Shown here: positions 32,820 through 42,049 of the stretch, in pieces | How positions within the stretch are numbered: position 1 is the stretch's first letter | Layout: every line of letters starts with the position of its first letter | NCBI GenBank assembly: GCA_043806135.1 | Contig: JAZDHG010000064.1 | Span: 1-64,000 of the forward strand | Source: JAGLQQ01 sp043806135 | GTDB taxonomy: Bacteria; Omnitrophota; Gorgyraeia; B26-G9 | DNA: 64,000 nucleotides | Direction of reading: 5' to 3' | Position numbers and translations under genes: made by a program | Notes under the pieces: model-generated | Told to the model about the DNA's origin: nothing | What the model saw: the letters and a program-made list of their open reading frames with translations, nothing else | Database searches by the model: none

Positions 32820-34331
32820 TCACAAAAACATAACCTCTTCAATACCTAAATGTTCGTCAGTAATTATGGCAATTTTCACCCACATCTTCTTTTCCATATT
32901 GGTAATAGTCATGCGGTCTTCATTGAGCAGCCGCATCGCTATTTTGGGGTGTACCTTTACCTTAAGATAACGCCTCTTATTTGATTGAAGAAAACATCTG
33001 ATCTGTCTTAATACCGCAATAGCAATAGTTTGTATAGATTTTATCCTGCCTGTTCCGCTGCAATGAACGCATTTATCAAAAATTACACTATCCAGGTTCT
33101 TTCTTATCCTCTGTCTGGCTATTTGAACAATCCCCAGCGGAGAAAAAGGATACACCGTAAAACGCGCCTTATCATTTTCCATGGCCTTCAGCAGCACGCT
33201 AAGTACCTTTTTCTGATGCGAAGACTGCTGCATATCAATAAAGTCAATTATAATTATCCCGGCCAAGTCTTTCAAAGCTATTTGGCGCGCTATTTCTTTT
33301 GCCGCCTCTAAGTTAGTCAGAAAAGCTGTTTCCTCCAGCCTGCCTCTATTTACAAAACTGCCGCTATTTACGTCAATTGAGATCAGAGCCTCTGTCCTTT
33401 CAATAACTATATATCCGCCCTTTTTAAGCGATACCTTCTGGGCAAATATCTTTTCTATTTGCTGCTGCACATCATTTTGCTCAAATAGATGCATTTTTTC
33501 ATTATAAAAACGAATATATCTTCGCAAATGCGGAGCCAGAGTTTGGATAAAGCCCATTACTTTTTTATAATCCTCTTTCTTATCGATCAATACCTGTTTT
33601 ATATCATCGTTGAAAAGATCTCTGGCTACTCTCAAAATCAGATCATATTCCTCGTGTATTAAACAAGGAGCATCCCTTCTGGAAGATTTAACTTTTATTG
33701 TTTTCCATAATCTGAGCAGGTATTTTAATTCACGGGCAAACTCCCGCTTTCCCATCCTCTGGGCCTGAGTACGCATAATACAGCCCATATCTTTAGGCAA
33801 CCCTATTTCCTTAAGCAGCGCTTTAAGACGCTGCCTCTCTTTATCATTGGTTATCTTTTTGGAAATCCCAATATTTTTACTATACGGCATTAATACCAAA
33901 AAACGCCCCGGAAGACTTATTTGGGAAGTCAAACGGCACCCCTTTGTCCCAAACGGCTCTTTAACTACCTGAACTAAGACGTCCTGACCCTTTGTCAAAA
34001 GTTTATCTATTGTTTTTATTTCATGGTTTGTTTTGTTAGAGGCATTATCTGATTCAGCATCATCCGCGTTCTCAATGGCATATTCTTCTGAACGCATTGA
34101 TTCAGGCAGTAATTCCTGCACATATAAAAACCCGTTTTTCTCCAGTCCGACATCAATAAATGCCGCTTCCATGCCTTTAACAATCTGTGCCACTTTGCCT
34201 TTGTATATATTGCCGGCCAGATGCGCCACACTGGTTCTTTCCAGGAAAAACTCCTCCAGCTTGCCGTTTTCTAAAACAGCAACCCTCTTTTCTTGTTCAT
34301 CAATACTCATTAAAACTTCTTTATTCTGCAT
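32820..34331 (-). CDS. rng: ribonuclease G/E family endoribonuclease
   Basis: This enzyme cleaves single-stranded RNA in rRNA maturation and mRNA decay. The 503-residue protein has an S1 domain (about residues 35-125, GNIYKGKVAQIVKGMEAAFID) and RNase H-like and 5'-sensor regions. The catalytic Asp pair lies in SIDVNSGSF and IIIIDFIDM, and the zinc-link CVHCSGTGR closes the core. It lacks the long RNase E C-terminal scaffold, so it is RNase G-like. It overlaps the DUF2344 gene by 11 bp, and rplU follows, a common order. Confidence 0.94.
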   Translation of the reverse strand: MQNKEVLMSIDEQEKRVAVLENGKLEEFFLERTSVAHLAGNIYKGKVAQIVKGMEAAFIDVGLEKNGFLYVQELLPESMRSEEYAIENADDAESDNASNKTNHEIKTIDKLLTKGQDVLVQVVKEPFGTKGCRLTSQISLPGRFLVLMPYSKNIGISKKITNDKERQRLKALLKEIGLPKDMGCIMRTQAQRMGKREFARELKYLLRLWKTIKVKSSRRDAPCLIHEEYDLILRVARDLFNDDIKQVLIDKKEDYKKVMGFIQTLAPHLRRYIRFYNEKMHLFEQNDVQQQIEKIFAQKVSLKKGGYIVIERTEALISIDVNSGSFVNRGRLEETAFLTNLEAAKEIARQIALKDLAGIIIIDFIDMQQSSHQKKVLSVLLKAMENDKARFTVYPFSPLGIVQIARQRIRKNLDSVIFDKCVHCSGTGRIKSIQTIAIAVLRQIRCFLQSNKRRYLKVKVHPKIAMRLLNEDRMTITNMEKKMWVKIAIITDEHLGIEEVMFL

Positions 34332-34626
34332 AATTAATCTCTATAGTCCTTAAATCTTCATTTAACTGTCTATCTATTCTGTCTTTGAATTCCAGCAGTT
34401 CCATTTTTGTTTTCAAAAAAAATAATACTTCCATTTCACCTCTTACCCCCAGTTTTAGAGCCTGGTCGAACTTCACCTTTGGATGAGGGCTGAACCCCTC
34501 AGTCAGGACAAAAGGGATTTCCGCACGTCTTAATGCCCTGTAAATAAGTCTTATAAAATCCAGGTGCGATATAAAACGCATCATTCCATCTTTTTTAAAC
34601 TTTGCCTTAATTTTCAGTACATCCAT
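34321..34626 (-). CDS. DUF2344 (radical SAM-linked) protein, short form
   Basis: This 101-residue protein carries the start of the TIGR03936/DUF2344 domain: KIKAKFKKDGMMRFISHLDFIRLIYRALRRAEIPFVLTEGFSPHPKV, then ALKLGVRGEMEVL. Full domains are about twice this length and are often fused to or follow a radical SAM protein. Here the C-terminal half is missing and no such partner lies upstream, where pilQ is found. The function is unknown. It is coupled to rng by an 11-bp overlap, matching its usual place before RNase E/G. Confidence 0.85.
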   Translation of the reverse strand: MDVLKIKAKFKKDGMMRFISHLDFIRLIYRALRRAEIPFVLTEGFSPHPKVKFDQALKLGVRGEMEVLFFLKTKMELLEFKDRIDRQLNEDLRTIEINYAE

Positions 34627-34641
34627 CTAGGTTTTAACAAA

Positions 34642-34698
34642 AGACAAAAACCTAGGACTTAAGGATCTAGCATCTCCCTTAGTCCCCGGTTTTTGTCT
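34642..34698 (-). terminator. long-stem terminator after pilQ
   Basis: AGACAAAAACC (34642-34652) pairs with GGTTTTTGTCT (34688-34698), and the inner GGACTTAAGG (34655-34664) pairs with CCTTAGTCC (34677-34685) with a small bulge. On the minus strand it is followed by TTTGTT. It separates the pilM-Q operon from DUF2344-rng-rplU. Confidence 0.75.
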
Positions 34699-34727
34699 AA
34701 GGGTTAAAATTTTACTAAAACTAATTT

Positions 34728-36368
34728 TTACTTCTTAAAAAGGTACCCTTTATTTTTTCTTTCTTTTTCCGGATCTGTTTTCTTTTGGGCAACCACTTCA
34801 GTTTTTTTCTTAACCTCTACAGGAGTATCAGCCACCGCTGCAGACCCCTTTCCGGCAGCTTCCTGTGTATCCTTCTGTTCTAAGGTCTTCATCTCTTCTA
34901 ACTCCTTATCGAACATATCGGCTTTTAGGAAATCAGCTTCCTTAGTTTTGACAACATCTTCAACTGCGCTGATATCTGTTACGGCCGGATCAAGAACTTC
35001 AGATATCTTTTTTATTTCTAGTCTGCTATTTTCCTTTACGATATGCGGTGTAATAAAAATAAGCAGATTATTCCTTACAACTTCCTCCGCTTTATGCTGG
35101 AATAATTTTCCCAATATCGGGATGTTGCCTAAAAGAGGAACCTGTGTTTTAGTCTCAACGGTCTTATCCTTAATTAATCCGCCTATAACCAGTGTCTCTC
35201 CGTCTTTGATCATTACTGTTGCATCTGCAGTCTGTATGCTCAATACCGGCACTGTTGCTCCTTCAAAATCAACATCCCCTGTTTTATCAGAAACCTCAGG
35301 GTGTAATTTTAATGTAACATATCCATTCTGATTAATCGTAGGTGTAACGCGAAGGAGAATTCCATAACTCTTATATTCCCATCCAGAAATAACAAATCGC
35401 CCCTGCTCTTCACTGTATGTATAGTTGGCTATCGGCCAGTCTGTCCCAACATGAATTTCAGCCATCTCATTATCAAGAGTAGTTATACTAGGATTCGACA
35501 AAATCTTTGTTTTTACCTTAGTTTGAATGGCTTCAAGCAAAAGGCTGAAAGAAGCACCGTCAAGTATCCCAAACGAGTAGTCACCTGCCGTGGACAAAGG
35601 AAATGCAGGATTTGCTACTGTTGGGAATGAATCCACCCCGTCCCCTTTAGGCAAATAGTTATTGTATTTGTCCCCCACATTGTTTGCCGGCCAGGGAAAA
35701 GTAGTCGGTCTTGATGACAATGAAGCCGTATAAGAAGCGTTCCATTTCAATCCCAAGTTTTCAATATCTGAAAAGTTTGTTTCCATAATTCTTGCTTCGA
35801 TTGTCACCTGCGGCGTCATTGAATCCAGGCGTTCAATAACCTTGCTTATCTTATAAATGTTAGTTGGAATATCCGTAACAATAACAAGATTGGCTCTTGT
35901 ATCAAATTTTATTTTCCCACGCTCAGAGAGCATCTCAGAGACTGAGTTTGACACATCAGCTGCCTTAGCATAATTTAAAGCAAATACTTCTGTGACCAGA
36001 TTTTCCTGTCCCTGTTTATCAAGAGTCGTAACACGGATTATATTTGTCTCTCTTTCATAAGCATATCCGTACGTGCGGCATATTACATCGAGAACTTTCT
36101 CCCATGGCACATCAGTGATCTGTACCGTAACAAGCCCCTTAACATCCGGATCTGCCACTATGCTCACATTACCTTTTAAAGCAAGCACCCTGAAAACATC
36201 CTGTATATCGGCATCCTTGAACTCAACACTGATATTTCCTGTCTGAGTATCTTCAACCTGCATTTCGTTTATCTGGTTTGCAGCCAGGAAAGAACCGACT
36301 GCCAGAACAAGCGCCAAAACTAAAAATAAAACCTTACTCCTGAAAGTCAGAAATTTACTATTGTCCAT
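34728..36368 (-). CDS. pilQ: type IV pilus secretin PilQ
   Basis: PilQ forms the outer-membrane pore for the pilus. The 546-residue protein has an N-terminal signal helix (about residues 12-29), an STN domain (ISVEFKDADIQDVFRVLALKGNVSIV), a Secretin_N repeat (TEVFALNYAKAADVSNSV) and the secretin barrel. The signature VPLLGNIPILGKLFQHK...LLIFITPHIV lies near residues 415-450. A Lys/Glu-rich tail of about 90 residues follows. No lipobox is seen. It overlaps pilP by 11 bp and ends the pilM-N-O-P-Q operon. Confidence 0.93.
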   Translation of the reverse strand: MDNSKFLTFRSKVLFLVLALVLAVGSFLAANQINEMQVEDTQTGNISVEFKDADIQDVFRVLALKGNVSIVADPDVKGLVTVQITDVPWEKVLDVICRTYGYAYERETNIIRVTTLDKQGQENLVTEVFALNYAKAADVSNSVSEMLSERGKIKFDTRANLVIVTDIPTNIYKISKVIERLDSMTPQVTIEARIMETNFSDIENLGLKWNASYTASLSSRPTTFPWPANNVGDKYNNYLPKGDGVDSFPTVANPAFPLSTAGDYSFGILDGASFSLLLEAIQTKVKTKILSNPSITTLDNEMAEIHVGTDWPIANYTYSEEQGRFVISGWEYKSYGILLRVTPTINQNGYVTLKLHPEVSDKTGDVDFEGATVPVLSIQTADATVMIKDGETLVIGGLIKDKTVETKTQVPLLGNIPILGKLFQHKAEEVVRNNLLIFITPHIVKENSRLEIKKISEVLDPAVTDISAVEDVVKTKEADFLKADMFDKELEEMKTLEQKDTQEAAGKGSAAVADTPVEVKKKTEVVAQKKTDPEKERKNKGYLFKK

Positions 36369-36738
36369 CTGAATTCCCCCCTCCTTTTTTGAGATTAATA
36401 ACCATCACTTTTCCCCCTTTTTGCAAGATAACACTTGCCTTTTTTATCTTTAAAACCTGCATATCCAATATCCTCTCTTGTTCTTTAAGCAGCTTGCCGT
36501 TTATAATTGCCATGGACTTGCCGCTCGGATCCCAGATAATCCCTTCAAGTTCAACATTATCGGTGTCAGAGACTGTCTTTGCCCCGGGTAAAATGCGGCC
36601 GTCCGGTGTAACTAAGCTCATAAACGGATCGCGATTGCCCTTATCTTTGTACATGAAATCCCGAACACTTGCCCGGGCTCCGGCAACTACAACGATACTT
36701 AATAAGAAGACCAAAATGTTATTGCAGATTTGCTTCAT
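36358..36738 (-). CDS. pilP: PilP-like pilus assembly protein
   Basis: This 126-residue protein has an N-terminal hydrophobic segment (about residues 6-22), the GNRDPFMSLV (DPF) motif typical of PilP and a small beta domain (VELEGIIWDPSGKSMAIINGKLLKEQE) of the GspC/PilP homology-region type. It lacks a lipoprotein Cys, so it is probably an anchored or exported periplasmic protein, not a lipoprotein. It links PilNO to the PilQ secretin. It overlaps pilO by 20 bp and pilQ by 11 bp. Confidence 0.8.
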   Translation of the reverse strand: MKQICNNILVFLLSIVVVAGARASVRDFMYKDKGNRDPFMSLVTPDGRILPGAKTVSDTDNVELEGIIWDPSGKSMAIINGKLLKEQERILDMQVLKIKKASVILQKGGKVMVINLKKGGGNSDGQ

Positions 36739-37309
36739 TCATAAAATCCTTCAAACAAAATGTTTTTACGGTCATAAAAACCTGCTGTTTATCCAGGTTT
36801 ACATCCGCATGGGTTATTTTAATTCTATCAATCGTCATGAAATTCTGGGAATACTCAATTTCATTTATAAATTTCCCTAGGTCATGGAATCCGGCATAGG
36901 CATCAATCAATACCGGAATTTTTACAAAAAACAATGTCGGGTCATCAATCACTTTCTGAGGCTCCATGGCAATGATCTTAACATCGTTTTCCCGGGCCAG
37001 TTTTGAAAGCAATTCTAGAAAAACAGGGAATTCCCTTTGTAAAGGCAGCCCCCTGATGAAATCTTTGTAAGTATTATCCAGGGATTCAAATTCGAGTTCC
37101 AAAGCAGTATAATTTTTAATACCCTGGTCAAGATCGCTCAGGATCTTCTTTTTTTCATTGGTTTCACCCAGGACTTTCGCCATGTTTATTATTTGCGGAA
37201 CGATCAGCAATACAAGAACAACCGCACTGATTCCCAAGGCGATCTGGAAAAATGAAACACCGGCAAATTTCAAATCTTTCAATGAATTTATTTTAATTTT
37301 AAGCTTCAC
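36719..37309 (-). CDS. pilO: PilO-like alignment complex protein
   Basis: The 196-residue protein has one transmembrane helix (about residues 19-43, FFQIALGISAVVLVLLIVPQI), a coiled-coil stretch and a ferredoxin-like periplasmic domain (LLSKLARENDVKIIAMEPQ, YAGFHDLGKFINEIEYSQNFMTI). This layout fits PilO, which pairs with PilN in the inner membrane. It overlaps pilN by 4 bp. Confidence 0.85.
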   Translation of the reverse strand: MKLKIKINSLKDLKFAGVSFFQIALGISAVVLVLLIVPQIINMAKVLGETNEKKKILSDLDQGIKNYTALELEFESLDNTYKDFIRGLPLQREFPVFLELLSKLARENDVKIIAMEPQKVIDDPTLFFVKIPVLIDAYAGFHDLGKFINEIEYSQNFMTIDRIKITHADVNLDKQQVFMTVKTFCLKDFMNEANLQ

Positions 37310-37917
37310 AACTCAACTTCCTGTTTAAACAAACAAATCAAAGTAAAATCCATAACTTCAACCGTTGCTATCTGCCGTCGTAATACCCCTTCAAGCTCAA
37401 TCCCGCTAAAGTGCTGGAAAAATTCCTTATTAAGCTTAAGATTCCTAACAAAATTACCTATCGCCCCCATTTCATCGTGAATAACCGATACAGCTGTAGC
37501 TTCAATCTTAAGATTTTTTTTTCCCTGCGGACCCGCAGCCTGCGCCACGGCTTCTTTTTCCAACGATAATTGCCTTAACCAAATTCCCGGTATGATCAGG
37601 TCACTTAGCAAGTTCAATTTTTTAGACCACAAAGATCTGTTTTTTACCAGTGGACTAAAAAGAGCATTGGTTTTTTTAAGATTTACAGTCTTTTGCTGTA
37701 TAGAAATAATCTTCTGCTGTTCAGGAGCCAGCCCCTTTAAACGAGTATCAAGGGCATGAAGCGTAATACTGCGGCCAACGTTTATGGCAGTAATAATAAG
37801 AAAAATTGCCAGGAGCATAGCATTTATGGAAAGCAATATCAAGTTTAAAGGAATAAGCTGCTGTCTTTCCTCTTTTTTTGCTCTATAAATTTCAGGCAAC
37901 AGGTTAATTTCTATCAT
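37306..37917 (-). CDS. pilN: PilN-like alignment complex protein
   Basis: The 203-residue protein begins MIEINLLPEIYRAKKEE, carrying the INLLP motif that binds the cytoplasmic PilM. A transmembrane helix (about residues 24-46), a coiled coil and a periplasmic domain follow (IEATAVSVIHDEMGAIGNFVRNL). It is 3 bp downstream of pilM and overlaps pilO. Confidence 0.9.
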   Translation of the reverse strand: MIEINLLPEIYRAKKEERQQLIPLNLILLSINAMLLAIFLIITAINVGRSITLHALDTRLKGLAPEQQKIISIQQKTVNLKKTNALFSPLVKNRSLWSKKLNLLSDLIIPGIWLRQLSLEKEAVAQAAGPQGKKNLKIEATAVSVIHDEMGAIGNFVRNLKLNKEFFQHFSGIELEGVLRRQIATVEVMDFTLICLFKQEVEL

Positions 37918-37920
37918 ATC

Positions 37921-38967
37921 TTACCCTCTAAGTGCCAATCCTATCGATACTGTAAGCAGCGGGCCTACTTCAATAAGCCGCTCTTTTGAGAGCTCAGAAT
38001 TTATTTGCAAAATTTTTGTAGGGTCCCACACCTCAACATCTATGCCGAGAATGCTGTTTAAAACCTTATCAATCCCCTTGAACTTAGCCGTTCCTCCTGT
38101 AAGAAAAATCTTTTGTACGCTTGCCCCCATTTGGCCTTCCGCATAATTAAAAGACATCTGGATTTCACTAGCGATCGAGTCTAAAACAGAACGGACAGCG
38201 TTTATCAAGTCTCCGTATCTGTCCTTTGGATCATGCTTTAAATTCTCAGCTTCCTCTTCTGTCATTTCGAATTCTTCAATAATAGCTTTTGTTATGTGCC
38301 TGCCGCCGATTGGAATATCCCGGTTAAAGTGGGGAATATTGTTGCGCAAAATAGTTGTACTGGTGATATCCGCTCCTATGTCTAAGACCGCAATGATCTC
38401 CTTATTCTCCTGCTGCACTAATTTAAAAGAATTGACTATTGCAAAAGAATCAACATCAATAACCCCCGGAGTCAGGCCTGCATCCTGTAAAATTTTTATT
38501 CTCTCTTCAATAACCTCTTTTTTTACGGCAACCAGCAGCACCTTCATCATCTTCTGCCCCTTGCCTTCGCCGCTGTCACCCAATATTTGAAAATCATAGT
38601 TAACTTCATCAAGATTAAATGGAATATATTTGCCCAAGCCAAATTTCAGGGCTTTAATCAATTCTTCTTTCGTCATTTTCGGCATCTGAACATATCGGAC
38701 AATAACTGCCTGCCCGGAGACAGAAGTATTAACCAATTTTGTGCTTATTTGGGCATTTGCCAGGGATTTTTTTATGGCTTGCAAGATATCCAAGCCTTTA
38801 GAACTTTTAAAACTCTGGATATCAAAACTCACCAGTTCTTTAAACAAAGAGCCAGGCTGCGTAAGCAGTTGGACTACTTTTATGCTGGAATTGCCTATGT
38901 CCAATCCAACAGAAACCCTAGCCTTTGGCTTTACAAATTTTTCAAATACAGCTTTTAATTGTTTCAT
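37921..38967 (-). CDS. pilM: PilM-like actin-fold pilus assembly ATPase
   Basis: PilM is a cytoplasmic actin-like protein that binds PilN and links the alignment complex to the motor. The 348-residue protein shows phosphate-binding VGLDIGNSSIKVVQL, VLDIGADITSTTIL, RDIPIGGRHITKAI and IFLTGGTAKFKGIDKVL. It is the first gene of pilM-N-O-P-Q and has its own promoter. Confidence 0.93.
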   Translation of the reverse strand: MKQLKAVFEKFVKPKARVSVGLDIGNSSIKVVQLLTQPGSLFKELVSFDIQSFKSSKGLDILQAIKKSLANAQISTKLVNTSVSGQAVIVRYVQMPKMTKEELIKALKFGLGKYIPFNLDEVNYDFQILGDSGEGKGQKMMKVLLVAVKKEVIEERIKILQDAGLTPGVIDVDSFAIVNSFKLVQQENKEIIAVLDIGADITSTTILRNNIPHFNRDIPIGGRHITKAIIEEFEMTEEEAENLKHDPKDRYGDLINAVRSVLDSIASEIQMSFNYAEGQMGASVQKIFLTGGTAKFKGIDKVLNSILGIDVEVWDPTKILQINSELSKERLIEVGPLLTVSIGLALRG

Positions 38968-39039
38968 AATTAAGATAGGAAAGTCGTGGCCCCCACTGCC
39001 AATTTAACCAAAAAAAATGAGCATATAATTAATGTTTTT

Positions 39040-39068
39040 AGTTTAACACAGATTGTCAGGTGATTCAA
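39040..39068 (-). promoter_or_regulatory. sigma-70 promoter of the pilM-N-O-P-Q operon
   Basis: TTGAAT (39063-39068), 17 bp, TAAACT (39040-39045). The start is near 39033, giving a leader of about 65 nt that contains a run of eight T residues but no clear terminator stem. Confidence 0.65.
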
Positions 39069-39148
39069 GTTATATTTAACCCTTCTTTACATAGCATGTT
39101 AGCAATTTTTAAGATCAAAACAGAAAAACCGATCTTCCACTAAGATCT

Positions 39149-40453
39149 CTAAACTGTTGCCATAGTATCTGTTATATTAACCTCCGAAACCTTTACTTTC
39201 TTTATTGTGTTGCCCAGGTCTTTATCGGTACGCACTTTAACATAAACATATGTGTCTGAATACCCGCACCAGCAGTCATTTTCTTTTTCTTCAAAAAGAA
39301 CACTCAATTCCTTATTTAACAGCTTCTGCCTCAAGGCAAAGCTGGTTCGAACCGCTGCGTCTTCAAGGAGCAGTCTGCGATGTTTTTTAATACAAGCATC
39401 AATCTGATGGCCCATTCTTGCTGCGGAAGTGCCTCTGCGCGGGCTAAACGTAAAGACATGTACTCTTGTAAAGCCCGTATTTTTAACTAAATCAAGCGTA
39501 TTATTAAAGTGCTCATCCGTCTCGCCTGGAAACCCGACCATAATATCAGTAGTAAAAGATATGTCTTTGAGTTTACTCCTGATCAAGTTTATTTTATCTA
39601 AATACTCTCTGGCACTGTAATCCCGGTTCATTTTTTTCAAAATAAAACTGTCGCCGCTCTGTAAAGGTATATGCAAATGCCGGCAAAGCTTTGAATCTTC
39701 CGAAAACTTGTCAATCAAGGTATCAGTTACACATTTTAGCTCAATAGAACTCAAACGCAGCCGCTTTAAATCCGGTAAAAGATTTAATTCTTCAATCAGA
39801 TCTCTGACCTGCCTTCTCTCCTTAAATTCCCTTCCCCATGCCCCCAGATTAATACCGCAAAGAACTATCTCTTTAAATCCTTTTTCACTCAAAAGTTTAA
39901 CCTCACTCACAATTTCTTTCATAGTGCGGCTTCTGGGCTCACCCCGCACATGAGGCACAATACAGTAACTGCAGAAATTATCGCAGCCATCTTGTATTTT
40001 TACAAACGCCCTGTTATGGCTGGTAAAATCACTTATCCCTTTTTCCAAGCCATTAACCCGATCCCCCCGAGAAACCGCTGCATTATTATCCTCAAGAATT
40101 TCGCCGAATTCTCTCTCGATCATTCCATAGACTGATTTTTTTTGGTCCTGAGGGATAATACAGCTTATCCCGTTAGGTTTTACTTTCGAAGCCTTAGTAT
40201 TTTGGGCGTAACAACCCGTAAGAATAATTTTTGCTTTTGGATTTTTTCTAGAGAGGTTTTTAAGCAGGCTGCTGCATTTTTTATCCGCGCGTGAAGTTAT
40301 CGTACATCCGTTGACGATCAAAAAAACGGGTGATTCTTCTGTTTCCACAAACCCGTTAGCTAAAAATTCTTCGCGCATTAACTGCGTTTCATATTGATTA
40401 ACTTTACAACCAAAGGTAAAAAAAGCGCAGGTTCTTTTAATTTTAGAGCTCAT
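39149..40453 (-). CDS. mtaB: tRNA t6A37 methylthiotransferase MtaB
   Basis: MtaB converts t6A37 of tRNA to ms2t6A. The protein has an N-terminal UPF0004 domain (CAFFTFGCKVNQYETQLM, then NGCTIT and ILTGCYAQ with three cluster cysteines), the radical SAM CDNFCSYCIVPHVRG, HIPLQSGD, TDIMVGFPGET and a C-terminal TRAM-like tail. I prefer the ATG at 40453 (MSSKIKRT), which gives the usual start; an upstream ATG at 40519 adds 22 atypical residues. Confidence 0.92.
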   Translation of the reverse strand: MSSKIKRTCAFFTFGCKVNQYETQLMREEFLANGFVETEESPVFLIVNGCTITSRADKKCSSLLKNLSRKNPKAKIILTGCYAQNTKASKVKPNGISCIIPQDQKKSVYGMIEREFGEILEDNNAAVSRGDRVNGLEKGISDFTSHNRAFVKIQDGCDNFCSYCIVPHVRGEPRSRTMKEIVSEVKLLSEKGFKEIVLCGINLGAWGREFKERRQVRDLIEELNLLPDLKRLRLSSIELKCVTDTLIDKFSEDSKLCRHLHIPLQSGDSFILKKMNRDYSAREYLDKINLIRSKLKDISFTTDIMVGFPGETDEHFNNTLDLVKNTGFTRVHVFTFSPRRGTSAARMGHQIDACIKKHRRLLLEDAAVRTSFALRQKLLNKELSVLFEEKENDCWCGYSDTYVYVKVRTDKDLGNTIKKVKVSEVNITDTMATV

Positions 40454-40617
40454 TTCATGCCAATATAAATTTACTAACTGATCACTATCCTTTTTACACT
40501 CTTTCGTCCCAAAGAGCAAAGCGCCTGTCCTTAAAGCATTGTGAGGAAGTGATCGTCATTCTGTTTTTGATTTGCTGTCTTCCTATCCGCTAATCGCTGA
40601 TCGCTATACGCAATCGA

Positions 40618-41127
40618 TTATTGATATTTCCAGGTCACTTTTCCCTCAGCTCCGGATAAAACCGCCCGGCCGTAAACAATTTTAGACTCTGTCCCGGAAT
40701 CTTTAACGACCATAATCGAAATGGTTTTAAGCTCCGGATACTCCTCCTTCAATCCAAGCGTCATATCAATTGCCAGTTTTTTTACGACCAAAATAGATTT
40801 TGCTTGAAATCGTATGTTTAAAGTAAAAGCGAGAAACTTCTCTCCGAATTGCATATCTTCAACATCAAAATTCTGCTGATAATCCCGCCAGCCGTTTATA
40901 TATTCCAATAAGTATAACTCACTTATCCGCTTTTTTTGCTCCTGAGGCTGCGGTATCTGCGAACTTACCTGATAAATGATAACGACGAAAAAGTAAAGAA
41001 AAGTAATTATCGCAAAAATAAAAACTTTTCTTGTATTTTTAAGAAAAAACTCTTTTCCTTTATCCGAGAGCCCCTGAATAACCTTATCCAGAGGGAATTT
41101 ATCTTCTTTTTTATTCATAACTTCCAC
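40618..41127 (-). CDS. hypothetical single-pass membrane protein
   Basis: The 169-residue protein has a cytoplasmic basic lead, one transmembrane helix (about residues 34-52, VFIFAIITFLYFFVVIIYQV), a short coiled-coil-like segment and a soluble C-terminal domain of about 90 residues rich in beta strands (FLAFTLNIRFQAKSILVVKK, LKTISIMVVKDS). No family is recognised. It overlaps rsmE by 13 bp, so it is coupled to it, and may belong to the inner-membrane envelope machinery. Confidence 0.6.
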   Translation of the reverse strand: MEVMNKKEDKFPLDKVIQGLSDKGKEFFLKNTRKVFIFAIITFLYFFVVIIYQVSSQIPQPQEQKKRISELYLLEYINGWRDYQQNFDVEDMQFGEKFLAFTLNIRFQAKSILVVKKLAIDMTLGLKEEYPELKTISIMVVKDSGTESKIVYGRAVLSGAEGKVTWKYQ

Positions 41128-41843
41128 TCATAGTTTAAAACCGATAACACCATTGTAACCGCAGTTTCGCATTTAAGCACATTTTTCCCGAGAGTTATGC
41201 CTATGGCCCCGTTTTGTTCGGCATTACGCACTTCCTCTTGCGTAAAATCCCCTTCCGGCCCGATAAAAATTATCGTGCTCTGCGGTTTACTGACTTTAGC
41301 AATTTTTTTCAAAGATACTGTCCCTTTATGCAAAGAGGAAATTAGGGCAAGGCTGTACCCGGAAATTTTTTTAACAAGCGTTGAAAAATCAGTCACCGGA
41401 GCTATATCCGGAACATAAGAACATCCGCACTGCTTTGCCGCCTCAACTGCAATTTTCTGCCACCTAAGCCTTTTTTCTACAGCTTTCTCCGGGCTTATGC
41501 GGACAACCGTTCTAAAGCTTTGCATGGGGATGAGTGTATTCACTCCAAGCTGAGTTGCTTTATCTACTATGGACTCAAACTTTGCGTGTTTCGGTATAGC
41601 TGCGGCTAAGGTGATATCCACATTGTCCTTTAAAGCTGATTTGAGCTCACTTATCTGTATTATTCCCTTTTTTGCGGATAATGATATCAATGTTCCAAGA
41701 TACTCCTTACCCGCACCGTCAAAAGCAGCAACCCTGGCCCCTTTGGCTAGCCTTAAGACTGAATAGGCATGTTTTGCCTCTTCCGGCCGTATATTTATCT
41801 CATTGCCGGTTATATCTTCTGTATGGATATAAAATCGATGCAT
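41115..41843 (-). CDS. rsmE: 16S rRNA m3U1498 methyltransferase
   Basis: This SPOUT-fold methyltransferase acts on 16S rRNA. The 242-residue protein has an N-terminal PUA-like domain (EAKHAYSVLRLAKGARVAAFDG), AIPKHAKFESIVDKATQLGVNTLIPM, IFIGPEGDFTQEEV and the knot LGKNVLKCETAVTMVLSVLNY. The length is normal. Confidence 0.95.
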   Translation of the reverse strand: MHRFYIHTEDITGNEINIRPEEAKHAYSVLRLAKGARVAAFDGAGKEYLGTLISLSAKKGIIQISELKSALKDNVDITLAAAIPKHAKFESIVDKATQLGVNTLIPMQSFRTVVRISPEKAVEKRLRWQKIAVEAAKQCGCSYVPDIAPVTDFSTLVKKISGYSLALISSLHKGTVSLKKIAKVSKPQSTIIFIGPEGDFTQEEVRNAEQNGAIGITLGKNVLKCETAVTMVLSVLNYEWKL

Positions 41844-41990
41844 TGCTAATATCCTTTTGTATAAACCTCTACAATATTGCTTTGTTGCAAAACAACTTGT
41901 TATGATCTCGTGTCTTTAATCTGCGTTATTCTGTGCAGGACTGTGTTTCGCAACAGTCCCAATATATTTAAACATAGTTCATCACATAAA

Positions 41991-42023
41991 ACAAGTGGAC
42001 GACAGAAACTGCCGTCCACTTGT
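41991..42023 (-). terminator. intrinsic terminator after the pilin cluster
   Basis: ACAAGTGGACG (41991-42001) and CGTCCACTTGT (42013-42023) form a perfect 11-bp stem with an 11-nt loop. It is followed on the minus strand by TTTATGT. It lies 27 bp after the stop of the last pilin. Confidence 0.8.
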
Positions 42024-42049
42024 GTTTTGATAACTATAACTTCCGTTTA

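Noticed and set aside
41940..41965. GGACTGT...ACAGTCC hairpin downstream of the pilin terminator
   Set aside because: A 7-bp stem without a U-tract; the stronger terminator at 41991-42023 already explains transcript ending.
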